A stretch of DNA of 64,000 bases from Bacillus sp. MYb209. GTDB lineage: Bacteria; Bacillota; Bacilli; Bacillales; Bacillaceae_G. This document shows, piece after piece, positions 25,992 through 34,892 of the stretch; within the stretch, counting starts at the first letter, position 1, and each line of letters begins with the position of its first letter. The stretch is taken from assembly GCF_002975175.1 (NCBI RefSeq), contig NZ_PCNZ01000003.1, positions 124,001 through 188,000 of the forward strand, written 5' to 3'. The translations under genes and the position numbers were made by a program. The notes beneath the pieces are model-generated. The model ran no database searches. It was not told the DNA's origin and worked only from the letters and a program-made list of their open reading frames with translations.

Positions 25992-26165
25992 TTATTTCTT
26001 CAAAACTGTAATCCCGATACCAATTACTATTCCAATCGCAATTCCGATTACTAAATTATCAACAAATAAACCAGGAACTACACCGATTACAATGCCTATA
26101 GCGACACCGATTGCCATTGCGTCATTTCTTTTTTTATTATTAGCCAAAATAGCATCTCCTCTCAT
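25992..26165 (-). CDS. Small glycine-rich membrane protein (57 aa)
   Basis: 57 residues from the ATG at 26165, with GGAG five bases upstream; an upstream ATG eight codons earlier has no ribosome site. Two hydrophobic segments are built of AIGVAIGIVIGVVPG and LVIGIAIGIVIGIGIT, a near repeat of GxAIGIVIG. It resembles small Bacillus proteins with glycine-zipper-like helices. Function unknown; a membrane role is inferred. Confidence 0.68.
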   Translation of the reverse strand: MRGDAILANNKKRNDAMAIGVAIGIVIGVVPGLFVDNLVIGIAIGIVIGIGITVLKK

Positions 26166-26373
26166 AATTTCTCCCCATATAATATCCATTTACATGAACG
26201 TTGCTGTCTCCTAATATATTTCCTATTCCGCTTAAAAATTTCAAAAAATGTACTTTATTACTTTTCCATTTCCCCTACATAATCCTCTTCGTTTGAAGGA
26301 ATTTTCAAGTCACCATTACATAGGCATTTACTATAAGAAAAATCAGTAATTTATTGAAGGAGGAACGATTCAA

Positions 26374-26610
26374 ATGTATCCTCATTGGAATCCAAATATA
26401 AATCAACAATATGCTTACTCCCCCCATCCAGTAAGAAATACATTGCATCATGATTCTCAATATATGATGCAGCGCATCGCAAGCCTTGAAAGCCAATTAG
26501 CTAAGTTAATCTGCTTAATCGAAGAAAACAATCATTTAATAAAATCAATGGAACAACAGCAAAACCAAGTTTGTGCACCAGCTGGCGGTTCTGTTATTGT
26601 TCGTATGTGA
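26374..26610 (+). CDS. Small protein with coiled-coil segment
   Basis: 78 residues. The first 30 are Tyr/Asn/His/Pro-rich (MYPHWNPNINQQYAYSPHP), then a coiled-coil-like stretch (MQRIASLESQLAKLICLIEE) and a Gly/Val end. The ATG is preceded by GAAGGAGGAACG. The composition resembles small spore-associated Bacillus proteins, but no family is certain. It ends at a shared terminator. Confidence 0.6.
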   Translation: MYPHWNPNINQQYAYSPHPVRNTLHHDSQYMMQRIASLESQLAKLICLIEENNHLIKSMEQQQNQVCAPAGGSVIVRM

Positions 26611-26624
26611 TCTTTTCAAACAAA

Positions 26625-26655
26625 AAAACACACTTTGTATAATAAAGTGTGTTTT
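26625..26655. terminator. Bidirectional terminator
   Basis: AAAACACACTTT pairs perfectly with AAAGTGTGTTTT around a seven-base loop, between the 78-residue gene and the opuA permease gene. Confidence 0.85.
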
Positions 26656-26659
26656 CTTT

Positions 26660-27496
26660 TTATCTTCTTTTTTGATGAAATCCTTGTGTAATGCGGTCCA
26701 ATATAATCGCAATGACAACAATGGCTAGTCCCGCTTCAAATCCCATTCCGATATTTACTTGTGTAACAGAACGGTAAACATCAACTCCAAGTCCTGGTGC
26801 TCCTACGAGTGATGCTGTTACAACCATTGATAACGACAGCATAATACTTTGGTTCACTCCAGCCATGATCGTTCCGGTTGCGAGTGGTAATTGTACTTTA
26901 AATAGTTTTTGTGATGCTGTGGATCCAAATGCATTCGCTGCTTCAATTAAATCTTCTGGAACTTGTCTAATCCCTAGGTCTGTAAAGCGAATTGTCGGCG
27001 GCATTGCAAAAATAACGGAAGCAATAATACCAGGAACAACGCCTACACCAAAAAACGTAATGGCTGGTATTAAATAAACGAAGGCCGGCATCGTTTGCAT
27101 AAAATCTAATGTCGGTTTTAAAAATTTTGAGAAACGCTCATTTTGAGATGCTAAAATACCAATTGGAATTCCGACAATAATTGAAATAATAACGGACGTA
27201 AGTACGAGTGCTAATGTTTGCATCGTTTGTGCCCAGTAGTTAATATTTAAAATAAATAATAATCCGATGAGCGTAAAAATGACTAAAGATAATTTTCTCG
27301 TTGTGTACCAAATGAGGAAACATAGGATAATAATCATCAATATGGCTGGTATTATTGTTAAAAAATTAGTGAGTAAATCAACGAATCCACCGATAATATA
27401 TGAGAATCCTCGGAACAGCCCTTCAAAGTGCTCATATAAACTTGCAACAAATGAATCAACCCATTCGCCTAATGGAATACGCGGAATATTATTCAT
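26660..27496 (-). CDS. opuAB: Glycine betaine/proline ABC transporter permease
   Basis: 278 residues with about seven transmembrane segments. The ABC permease EAA loop is DLIEAANAFGSTASQKLFKVQLPLATG. The N-terminal part carries the extra helices typical of ProW/OpuAB. It overlaps the ATPase gene by eight bases and so is translationally coupled. It imports compatible solutes for osmoprotection together with OpuAA and the binding protein at 28865. Confidence 0.9.
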   Translation of the reverse strand: MNNIPRIPLGEWVDSFVASLYEHFEGLFRGFSYIIGGFVDLLTNFLTIIPAILMIIILCFLIWYTTRKLSLVIFTLIGLLFILNINYWAQTMQTLALVLTSVIISIIVGIPIGILASQNERFSKFLKPTLDFMQTMPAFVYLIPAITFFGVGVVPGIIASVIFAMPPTIRFTDLGIRQVPEDLIEAANAFGSTASQKLFKVQLPLATGTIMAGVNQSIMLSLSMVVTASLVGAPGLGVDVYRSVTQVNIGMGFEAGLAIVVIAIILDRITQGFHQKRR

Positions 27497-28694
27497 CGTC
27501 CTTCACCTCTTCCTCAATGTTTCCTGCAAGAGCTTGAATGACACTTTCACGTTTAATAATTCCTCTTAGCCTTTTCTTCTCATCAATTACGGGTAACGGA
27601 TATTTCATCTCCGCCATTTTTGCATACGTTTCCTCAAGTAAAGTATCTAAATAAACGTGCGGAATATCGTTAAGTAATAAATCAGCAATTGGCCACTGCT
27701 TTTGTACCGCCTTGCTCGCATCGTCTGCTGTTAATATACCTAAGAACTCATACTTTTTGTTTACAACATATACTGTAGAAACACCCGCATTCCTCATAAT
27801 TTGAAGTGCTACACGCGGTCCACGGTCAATTAATAAAGTCTCCGGTCGTTTTAATATAGATTCCGCCGTAATTACTTTTCCTAAATTCACATCCGCAACG
27901 AATTTCTCTACAAATTCATTGGCAGGACTCATCATAATTTCTTCCGGCGTTCCAATTTGAACGATTTCTCCATCTTTCATTAATGCGATACGATCTCCAA
28001 TTCGAAGCGCTTCATCTAAATCGTGTGTAATAAATATAATTGTTTTTTCCATTTTATCTTGTAGCTCTAACAATTCATCTTGCATTTCTTTTCGAATTAG
28101 TGGATCTAATGCACTAAATGACTCGTCCATTAGTAATACATCTGGATTATTCGTTAGTGCCCTTGCGATTCCAACACGCTGCTGCATACCACCACTAAGT
28201 TGACTTGGGTAATTATCTTTATGATGATCGAGTCCTACTAACTTCAACGATTCTAACGCCTTATTTTCTCGTTCCTCTACTGGAACTCCTTGAATTTCTA
28301 ACCCGTACGCAACGTTTTGTATCACTGTACGATGCGGAAATAAAGCAAACTTCTGAAAAACCATACTCATTTTCGTCCTTCTTACTCTTCGCAATTCTTC
28401 TTTTCCCATCGTTGCGATGTCTTCACCATCTATGTATATATGCCCTGCTGTCGGTTTAATTAATTGATTTAGCATTCGAACTAACGTAGATTTTCCGCTA
28501 CCGGATAAACCCATAATGACAAAAATCTCTCCCGTATATACTTCAAACGTCGCTTTTTTCACCCCAACGTTCATTCCTGTTTCTTTTAATATTTCAGATT
28601 TACTTTTTCCTTCCTTTAATAAAGCAACTGCCCTTTGAGGGTGTTTCCCAAATACTTTTGTTACGTTTTCAACACGCACCTTTGTATTATCCAT
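27489..28694 (-). CDS. opuAA: Glycine betaine/proline ABC transporter ATPase with CBS domains
   Basis: 401 residues. Walker A GLSGSGKST (about residue 60), ABC signature LSGGM, and Walker B LLMDESFSALDP; the C-terminal third contains a tandem CBS pair (RVALQIMRNAGVSTVYVVN, HVYLDTLLEETYAKMAEM). CBS domains in OpuA respond to ionic strength or cyclic di-AMP in related transporters. The start is followed by the permease gene. The substrate-binding gene is divergent, unlike the common opuAA-AB-AC order. Confidence 0.9.
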   Translation of the reverse strand: MDNTKVRVENVTKVFGKHPQRAVALLKEGKSKSEILKETGMNVGVKKATFEVYTGEIFVIMGLSGSGKSTLVRMLNQLIKPTAGHIYIDGEDIATMGKEELRRVRRTKMSMVFQKFALFPHRTVIQNVAYGLEIQGVPVEERENKALESLKLVGLDHHKDNYPSQLSGGMQQRVGIARALTNNPDVLLMDESFSALDPLIRKEMQDELLELQDKMEKTIIFITHDLDEALRIGDRIALMKDGEIVQIGTPEEIMMSPANEFVEKFVADVNLGKVITAESILKRPETLLIDRGPRVALQIMRNAGVSTVYVVNKKYEFLGILTADDASKAVQKQWPIADLLLNDIPHVYLDTLLEETYAKMAEMKYPLPVIDEKKRLRGIIKRESVIQALAGNIEEEVKDDE

Positions 28695-28864
28695 GTCACT
28701 ACTCCTTTTCTACCCATCTTTCATATAGTGTTGCGATTTTACAAAGAAATATTACATAAAAATTACATTCATAAGCTTTCTTTAAAATTCTCATTTCCGT
28801 TCATAATAAGAATGCTTACTTATACATTTATTTAAAAAGGCAAACGTTACTTAGGAGGTTTTCG

Positions 28865-29722
28865 ATGCGAAAGAAAATATGGCTTATATGCCTTGCATTA
28901 TTTATTACTATGATTTTCACTTCATGTAATGCAACAAATGCAAATTCGAAAGGGAAAATTAAACTTGGTGTAACAAGTTGGAAAGAAAATATTGCAACTG
29001 CAAACATGTGGAAAGTTTTATTAGAAGAAAAAGGTTACAAAGTTGAGCTCATGTATTTAGAAAAAGCTGCGATTTGGACTGGTGTCGCCCGTGGTGATGT
29101 TGATGCTAATTTAGAAGTATGGCTACCTGTTACTGATAGACCGCTAAATGATCGTTATAAAGATGACATTGTCTTAAAATCAAAATGGTATGAAGGTACT
29201 GGTCTTGGTTTGGTCGTCCCTTCTTATATGAAAAACATAAACAGCATAGAAGATTTAAACGCACATAAAGATGAGCTAGATAATAAAATTGTTGGGATTG
29301 AACCGGGTAGTAGCCTTATGAATTTAACGGATAAAGCAATGAAGGCATATGATATAAAATTAAAACTTGTCCAATCTTCAGAAGCTGCAATGATGAGCGA
29401 ATTAAAAAAGGCATATACGAAAAAGAAACCAATCGCTGTTACGCTTTGGAACCCACATTGGGGCTTTTCAGAATTTGACTTAAAATATTTAGAAGACCCT
29501 AAGAAAGTATATGGTGAAAAAGATGACATTTATTACTCCGTTCGCAAAGGTTTCGAAAAAGATCATCCGGATATTGTGAAATACTTTGATCAATGGAAAA
29601 TGAACGATGAACAACTAGGTACTTTAATGGTCATGCTAAATAAAACGAAAGATCCGGAAGAAGCTGCTCGAAAATGGATAAAAAAGAATCAATCGTTAGT
29701 CGATGAATGGGTAAAAGATTAA
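28865..29722 (+). CDS. opuAC: Glycine betaine-binding lipoprotein
   Basis: 285 residues with a lipoprotein signal (lipobox ITMIFTSC; Cys near residue 21) and an OpuAC-type substrate-binding domain: GVTSWKENIATANMWKVLLE, WTGVARGDVDANLEVWLPVT, KPIAVTLWNPHWGFSEFDL, the last with Trp residues that form the betaine aromatic box. The ATG follows TTAGGAGGTTTTCG. It diverges from opuAA-opuAB and would supply substrate to them. Confidence 0.88.
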   Translation: MRKKIWLICLALFITMIFTSCNATNANSKGKIKLGVTSWKENIATANMWKVLLEEKGYKVELMYLEKAAIWTGVARGDVDANLEVWLPVTDRPLNDRYKDDIVLKSKWYEGTGLGLVVPSYMKNINSIEDLNAHKDELDNKIVGIEPGSSLMNLTDKAMKAYDIKLKLVQSSEAAMMSELKKAYTKKKPIAVTLWNPHWGFSEFDLKYLEDPKKVYGEKDDIYYSVRKGFEKDHPDIVKYFDQWKMNDEQLGTLMVMLNKTKDPEEAARKWIKKNQSLVDEWVKD

Positions 29723-29723
29723 A

Positions 29724-29764
29724 AAAGTAGGCTAGAGAATAAAATATAATCTCTAGCCTACTTT
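29724..29764. terminator. Bidirectional terminator
   Basis: AAAGTAGGCTAGAGA pairs perfectly with TCTCTAGCCTACTTT around an 11-base loop between opuAC and clpP. Confidence 0.88.
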
Positions 29765-29767
29765 ATG

Positions 29768-30349
29768 TTATTTTTTCGTAACGACATCATCTACAATTCC
29801 ATATTCCTTCGCCTCTTCTGCCGTCATAAAATAATCTCTTTCTGTATCATGTGCTACTCTTTCAATTGGTTGGCCTGTTTTATCTGCAATCATTTTATTA
29901 ATATCATGCTTTAACTTTAATATTCTTTTTGCTGTTATTTCGATTTCAGTTGCCTGCCCTTGCGCACCACCAAGCGGCTGATGAATCATAATTTCACTGT
30001 TTGGCAACGCAAATCGTTTTCCTTTTGCACCTGATAAGAGTAACAATGCACCAAATGATGCTGCAAATCCCATACAAAGTGTTTGCACATCTGGCTTAAT
30101 AAGATTCATCGTATCTAATATTGCAAAACCTGCTGTCGTTGATCCGCCTGGGCTATTGATGTATAAATATATGTCTTTCTCTGCATCTTCCGCTTCTAAA
30201 AATAATAATTGTGCTACTACACTGCTCGCAACTTGATCATTAATTTCTGAACCAATAATAATAATGCGGTCTTTTAATAACCTCGAATATATATCATAAG
30301 AACGCTCTCCTAATTTCGTTTGTTCTACGACGTATGGAATTGTATTCAT
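29768..30349 (-). CDS. clpP: ClpP-family serine protease paralogue
   Basis: 193 residues from the ATG at 30349, with GGGGGGATTAAAC upstream. The catalytic triad is intact: Ser98 in GFAASFGA, His123 in IMIHQPLGG, and Asp172 in TERDYFM. The SPGGS oxyanion motif is also present. B. cereus-group genomes carry more than one clpP, and the partnership with a sigma factor, not with clpX, suggests this is an accessory copy. It starts 21 bases after the sigma-factor stop and is probably in the same operon. Confidence 0.9.
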   Translation of the reverse strand: MNTIPYVVEQTKLGERSYDIYSRLLKDRIIIIGSEINDQVASSVVAQLLFLEAEDAEKDIYLYINSPGGSTTAGFAILDTMNLIKPDVQTLCMGFAASFGALLLLSGAKGKRFALPNSEIMIHQPLGGAQGQATEIEITAKRILKLKHDINKMIADKTGQPIERVAHDTERDYFMTAEEAKEYGIVDDVVTKK

Positions 30350-30370
30350 GTTTAATCCCCCCAATAATTG

Positions 30371-31057
30371 TTATGCCGCGCAAAGCATACAACTGTAGGA
30401 AGAAGGGCTTTTCGCACTGAATAATAAGACTGGCTGTTTAGTTGGTAACTTAGTAAAATCTATTGTTGGAAGAAGCTTAGTTAACAATTCCGGCCTTTCT
30501 TCACGAATAGACGTTACTACAATTTCAATATCATCTGTGTATTCGACTATCTCAGTCCCTTCTTCACTAACAGTTTTCAGCCTATTTCTACTCCTAAATA
30601 AAGAAGCTTTCACTGCTCCTTCTGATACAGAACATACTTTAGCGATATCAGCGATACTATATTGAAAAACATCCTTTAATAATAAAATTGCGGATTGTTG
30701 TACATTTAATGAAGATAATACTTTCCCTACCATTTCATGCAAATCTGCAATTTTTTCATGCGGTTCTTCAAATGTACTTTGCTCTTCCATTTTCTCTTGA
30801 ACTGATTTTACCTTCACTTGATCTAGCCAACGGTTTCTAGCTATTTTATAGAGAAGCGTTCTACAAATTTCTTTATTACTATATTTTTGAAGAACTTTAC
30901 ACACTGTTTCTTGGGCGAGATCTTCGCCATCCCATTTGTTTTTCGTTAAAAATGTACAATATCTTTTTAACTCCGCATAATTCTCAATTAAAAAATTTAT
31001 ATTTGAATGATTCATATCGATATGATTCTTTAAAATCCGAGTTACTTTTGTGCACAA
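30371..31057 (-). CDS. Sigma-70 family RNA polymerase sigma factor (ECF-like)
   Basis: 228 residues. The likely start is the TTG at 31057, eight bases after AAGGAG; the GTG nine bases upstream overlaps the ribosome site. Region 2 is CTFLTKNKWDGEDLAQETVCKV with YKIARNRWLDQVK, and region 4 is LNVQQSAILLLKDVFQYSIADIAKV and GAVKASLFRSRNRL. A C-terminal tail with CMLC follows. No anti-sigma factor gene is adjacent; clpP follows instead. Confidence 0.85.
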   Translation of the reverse strand: MCTKVTRILKNHIDMNHSNINFLIENYAELKRYCTFLTKNKWDGEDLAQETVCKVLQKYSNKEICRTLLYKIARNRWLDQVKVKSVQEKMEEQSTFEEPHEKIADLHEMVGKVLSSLNVQQSAILLLKDVFQYSIADIAKVCSVSEGAVKASLFRSRNRLKTVSEEGTEIVEYTDDIEIVVTSIREERPELLTKLLPTIDFTKLPTKQPVLLFSAKSPSSYSCMLCAA

Positions 31058-31200
31058 AATAACCACTCCTTTTCAGCGCTTACTTAATAAACGATTGAAT
31101 AAATAAAAAAGTTACGGGGCTAATAAAAAAATAATGTTTATGTTCAAGAATTCGCGGTCATAAATATGTTATGTACAATTTTACGTGAGGAGGAACAAAT

Positions 31201-31521
31201 TTGCCAAAATTAACAATTGAAGGTACTGGAACTTTTGATGTAAAGGAAGGTACAAAGTTAGTATTAGCAATTGAAGATAACGGTGTACACATACTTCATC
31301 GTTGCGGCGGGAAAGCTCGTTGCACAACTTGTAGAGTAGAAATTATAGCCGGTGATTTTTGTGAAGCAGACACTAATGAAAAAAGCGCGATTACGGAAAA
31401 AGGAATTGAAGATCATTTACGCTTATCGTGTCAAATGCGTGTACATAAAGATATAGTCGTTCGTCCGGTACTTACAGTCGAAAATTCAGGTCTTGATGCT
31501 GGACCACGTCCGGCGGAGTAA
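31201..31521 (+). CDS. 2Fe-2S ferredoxin
   Basis: 106 residues of plant-type ferredoxin. Four cluster cysteines are in RCGGKARCTTC (C-x5-C-x2-C) and in LRLSCQM. The start is TTG, preceded by GAGGAGGAACAAAT. The electron partner is unknown. The end of this gene lies four bases from the rpiA start, so the pair is an operon. Confidence 0.9.
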   Translation: MPKLTIEGTGTFDVKEGTKLVLAIEDNGVHILHRCGGKARCTTCRVEIIAGDFCEADTNEKSAITEKGIEDHLRLSCQMRVHKDIVVRPVLTVENSGLDAGPRPAE

Positions 31522-31525
31522 AGCG

Positions 31526-32188
31526 ATGAATTTAAAACAGCTCGCCGGTGAATACGCTGCTGGCTTTGTAAAAGATGGAATGAAGGTTGGGCTTGGTACA
31601 GGTTCTACAGTATTTTGGACGATGCAAAAATTAGGAAAACGTGTACAAGAAGGTTTAACCATTCAAGCTGTACCGACATCAAAGGAAACTGAAGCATTAG
31701 CAAAGCAACTATCCATCCCATTAATTTCTTTAAACGACATACAAACTCTTGATCTTACAATCGATGGAGCTGATGAGATTGATTCTGATTTACAGCTTAT
31801 AAAAGGCGGTGGTGGTGCATTACTTCGTGAAAAAATTGTTGCTTCCTCCTCTAAAGAACTAATAATTATTGCTGATGAATCGAAAATCGTTACTCATTTA
31901 GGAGGATTTCCACTTCCCATTGAAATCACCCCCTTTTCATGGAAACAAACTGAAAAACGAATTCAAACTTTAAGGTGCAATACACATTTGCGTATGAAAG
32001 GTGCTGGACCATTTATAACCGATAACGGTAATTTAATTATTGATTGTATCTTTCCAAATAAAATATTAAATCCAAATGAAACACATAAAGAATTAAAGAT
32101 GATTACTGGTGTAGTCGAAACAGGATTATTTATAAATATGACGAGCAAAGCAATCATCGGAACAGAAAACGGCATAAAGGAATTTTAA
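31526..32188 (+). CDS. rpiA: Ribose-5-phosphate isomerase A
   Basis: 220 residues from the ATG at 31526 (GGCGGAG upstream); the longer frame from 31493 runs back into the ferredoxin gene. Motifs are GLGTGSTV, DGADEID and KGGGGALLREKIV, the last containing the catalytic Asp/Lys region. It interconverts ribose-5-phosphate and ribulose-5-phosphate in the pentose phosphate pathway. Confidence 0.93.
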   Translation: MNLKQLAGEYAAGFVKDGMKVGLGTGSTVFWTMQKLGKRVQEGLTIQAVPTSKETEALAKQLSIPLISLNDIQTLDLTIDGADEIDSDLQLIKGGGGALLREKIVASSSKELIIIADESKIVTHLGGFPLPIEITPFSWKQTEKRIQTLRCNTHLRMKGAGPFITDNGNLIIDCIFPNKILNPNETHKELKMITGVVETGLFINMTSKAIIGTENGIKEF

Positions 32189-32191
32189 AGG

Positions 32192-32218
32192 CTGACTTTT
32201 GAAAGTCAGTTTTTCTTT
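32192..32218 (+). terminator. Terminator of the ferredoxin-rpiA unit
   Basis: CTGACTT-TTGA-AAGTCAG followed by TTTTTC, directly after the rpiA stop. Confidence 0.85.
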
Positions 32219-32290
32219 TTCCTTTTATAACGATACTGTATGATATACTATGAAAACACATTCATATCACACTAGAAAGGACTGAACAAT

Positions 32291-32725
32291 TTGCAATCCA
32301 AACTCATAACAGAACTTACAGATTTAGAAACTGCCTTTCACATTCGAAAAGAAGTATTTGTAAAAGAACAAGGTGTTCCTCTTGAAGATGAATTCGATAC
32401 ATTTGACCAAATTGGTGAAGAATGTAAACATATTTTAGTTTTTCATAATGAGCTTCCTGTAGGAACTGGCCGCATACGATTTGTTGACGGTGTTGGTAAA
32501 CTAGAAAGAATTTGTATTTTAAAAGACTTCCGTAAATACGGATTAGGTAAAGTAATCATTCAAGCACTAGAAGAAATTGCATGTAACAAAGAAGCAAATA
32601 AAGTTAAACTACACGGTCAAACACAAGCTGAAGGATTTTATAAAAAATTAGGCTATCAAACTTCTTCTGATGTATTTATGGAAGATGGCATTCCTCATAT
32701 TCTTATGACAAAAATATTGGCGTAA
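32291..32725 (+). CDS. GNAT-family N-acetyltransferase
   Basis: 144 residues of the ElaA/YjcF-like GNAT type: AFHIRKEVFVKEQGVPLEDEFD near the start, ICILKDFRKYGLGKVIIQALE as the acetyl-CoA loop, and EGFYKKLGYQT at the end. The start is TTG after AAAGGACTGAACAAT. The substrate is unknown. It is a single gene with its own terminator. Confidence 0.88.
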   Translation: MQSKLITELTDLETAFHIRKEVFVKEQGVPLEDEFDTFDQIGEECKHILVFHNELPVGTGRIRFVDGVGKLERICILKDFRKYGLGKVIIQALEEIACNKEANKVKLHGQTQAEGFYKKLGYQTSSDVFMEDGIPHILMTKILA

Positions 32726-32728
32726 TAA

Positions 32729-32775
32729 AAAGGGTATTATATGAATCTACATTATGGATTCATATAATACCCTTT
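32729..32775. terminator. Intrinsic terminator with 19-bp stem
   Basis: AAAGGGTATTATATGAATC pairs perfectly with its complement across nine bases, four bases after the GNAT stop. Confidence 0.85.
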
Positions 32776-32867
32776 CTGTATCCTATTCGTTGATTTCATA
32801 AAACTTATCATATGCTTCACTGTAATGGGTTTTTAATTTCCCTATTAAACTTGTATTGATTTGTGAA

Positions 32868-34592
32868 TTATTGTATTTCGAATTGCTGTTTAATAACTTT
32901 TTGATAATACTCATGATTACTTAATAACTCATCATGAGTTCCAAAGCCTGTAATTCTACCATCCTCTAATACAATAATTTGATCAGCATGTATAATAGTA
33001 GACAGCCTATGAGCTATTACAAAAGTTGTTTGTTTGTGAATTAATGTATTTATAGCCTTTTGTACTTGTTTTTCTGAATCAGAATCTAGATTTGCTGTAG
33101 CCTCATCTAATAACAGGAAATCCGCATCACGCATTAAAGCTCTAGCTATTGCAATACGTTGTTTTTGTCCACCTGAAAGTTGATTACCTCTTTCTCCTAC
33201 CTGCGTATTATACCCATCCGATAAATCAACAATAAATTCATGTGTATTTGCAAATGTTGCAATTTCTATCAATTTATCATCTGTAACCTTATCATTTTTC
33301 CCATATAAAATGTTATCCTTAATTGTACCTGAAAAAATTGGAGTATCTTGCGAAACATAACTAAATTTCTGTCTCCATTCTTCTACATGTATATTTTTAT
33401 AAGATACATCATCTAGTAAAATATCTCCATTAGTTGGATCATAAAATCTTTCTATTAACGAAAATACCGTACTTTTTCCAGAACCACTTGGTCCAACTAG
33501 TGCTGTTAAAGAACCTTTCTTAATTTTAAAAGAAATATTTTCAATAACATTCTCTTTTTCATCATATCTAAAAGAAACATCTTTAAACTCTAATTGTGTT
33601 GGAGATTCAATACATGTTTTAGTAACAACTTGAACTTCCTCTTCTTCTTCTAAAATTTCAAATAATCTTTTCATAGATCCTTTTGCCTCTTGAAAACTCG
33701 TTAAAAAATGATTCATTTGTATAAAAGGAGACATAATTTGAAACAAATACAATAAAAATGCTACTAACTCACCAGAACTAATAAGACCTTGATCTACCCT
33801 CCAGGCACCAAAACCTATTACACCAATTAAAACTAAAGTAGTAAATGTCCCTAAAACTGGAGTCAATATAGAATTAATTTTAGCCCTCTTTATTCCATTC
33901 TTATAAAGAAACTCAAAATGTTTTTTGCCATTTTCCGCTTCTTTCAATTCAGTATTATAAGATTTCACAAGCTTTATTTCAGAAAGAGTTTGTGATAAAT
34001 AAGCCGTCAACTGAGACATTTTATTTTGTTCTTGAAAAGAAAGATCATATACCTTCTCTCCCAAAGGAATTACAATAAAAAGGGTTATTGGTACTACTAA
34101 AATCAAAACCAATGTCATTGGAACATCTAACGTAAATAAAATAATTAAAGAAAGTATTAATGTTATACAACTCGTGATTAAATCAACAATTTCAGATGAA
34201 ATAATATTCACTATTGCAGTAGTATCACTAGTTATTCTACTTACCATCTCACCAGATTTATTATCGTTGTAATATTTTACAGGTAATTTCAAAAACTTCT
34301 CCCAAAGTTTATCACGTAAGTTTTTCACTATTTCTTCCCCTACTTTAGATAGTAGATAAAGAGAAAAAGCTGAAAAAATTATTTCCAAAATTAATAAAAT
34401 AGAAATTTGACTTATTAAACCAAAAGATATGCCTTTCGAAAGTTCATCCATTATATCTTTTATTAATAAAGGTATTATCAATGAAATTACACTTGAAACA
34501 ATAGATAATACTAATCCTGAGATAAAATGAATTTTAGAAGGATTAGTTATCTTCCACATTTTCTTAATTGAAAAATTATTTTCCTCTTCCAT
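32868..34592 (-). CDS. ABC-type multidrug exporter (half transporter)
   Basis: 574 residues: six transmembrane helices (about 20-310) then an ATP-binding domain with Walker A GPSGSGKST, signature LSGGQKQR and Walker B DFLLLDEAT, with the H-loop His in VIAHRLST. It is of the homodimer-forming BmrA/LmrA type. The substrate is unknown. The start is preceded by TAAAGGAG. The terminator at 34757-34804 separates it from the glycosyltransferase gene, so they are independently transcribed. Confidence 0.9.
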   Translation of the reverse strand: MEEENNFSIKKMWKITNPSKIHFISGLVLSIVSSVISLIIPLLIKDIMDELSKGISFGLISQISILLILEIIFSAFSLYLLSKVGEEIVKNLRDKLWEKFLKLPVKYYNDNKSGEMVSRITSDTTAIVNIISSEIVDLITSCITLILSLIILFTLDVPMTLVLILVVPITLFIVIPLGEKVYDLSFQEQNKMSQLTAYLSQTLSEIKLVKSYNTELKEAENGKKHFEFLYKNGIKRAKINSILTPVLGTFTTLVLIGVIGFGAWRVDQGLISSGELVAFLLYLFQIMSPFIQMNHFLTSFQEAKGSMKRLFEILEEEEEVQVVTKTCIESPTQLEFKDVSFRYDEKENVIENISFKIKKGSLTALVGPSGSGKSTVFSLIERFYDPTNGDILLDDVSYKNIHVEEWRQKFSYVSQDTPIFSGTIKDNILYGKNDKVTDDKLIEIATFANTHEFIVDLSDGYNTQVGERGNQLSGGQKQRIAIARALMRDADFLLLDEATANLDSDSEKQVQKAINTLIHKQTTFVIAHRLSTIIHADQIIVLEDGRITGFGTHDELLSNHEYYQKVIKQQFEIQ

Positions 34593-34756
34593 ATTCTAAT
34601 TACTCCTTTATATTATTTAATTCAAATAGTGCTTCAATAGGATAATGCAATTTTATAACCACAAAATACCATTTTATCATTATAAAGCGTAATATGGAAC
34701 AATCATAGAAATTTAAGTTTATATCTTAATATTAAGAAATCTCTTCTTTTCATTCG

Positions 34757-34804
34757 AAAAAGTGGTGCTCCCCATCAACTTAAGGATGGGGAGCACCACT
34801 TTAT
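34757..34804. terminator. Very stable 16-bp-stem hairpin (terminator)
   Basis: AGTGGTGCTCCCCATC pairs perfectly with GATGGGGAGCACCACT around AACTTAAG; flanking A and T residues extend the stem. In the minus direction it is followed by TTTTTC, so it ends the glycosyltransferase transcript. The loop region CCCATCAACTTAAG resembles the terminal repeat of IS231 elements as I recall it. Confidence 0.8.
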
Positions 34805-34892
34805 ATAACATGAAACTGTTAATATATATTAACAAAAAATGCCTATACCATGTAATATAGACACTTGTTTTTATATAAATTTAAGTTTTGAA

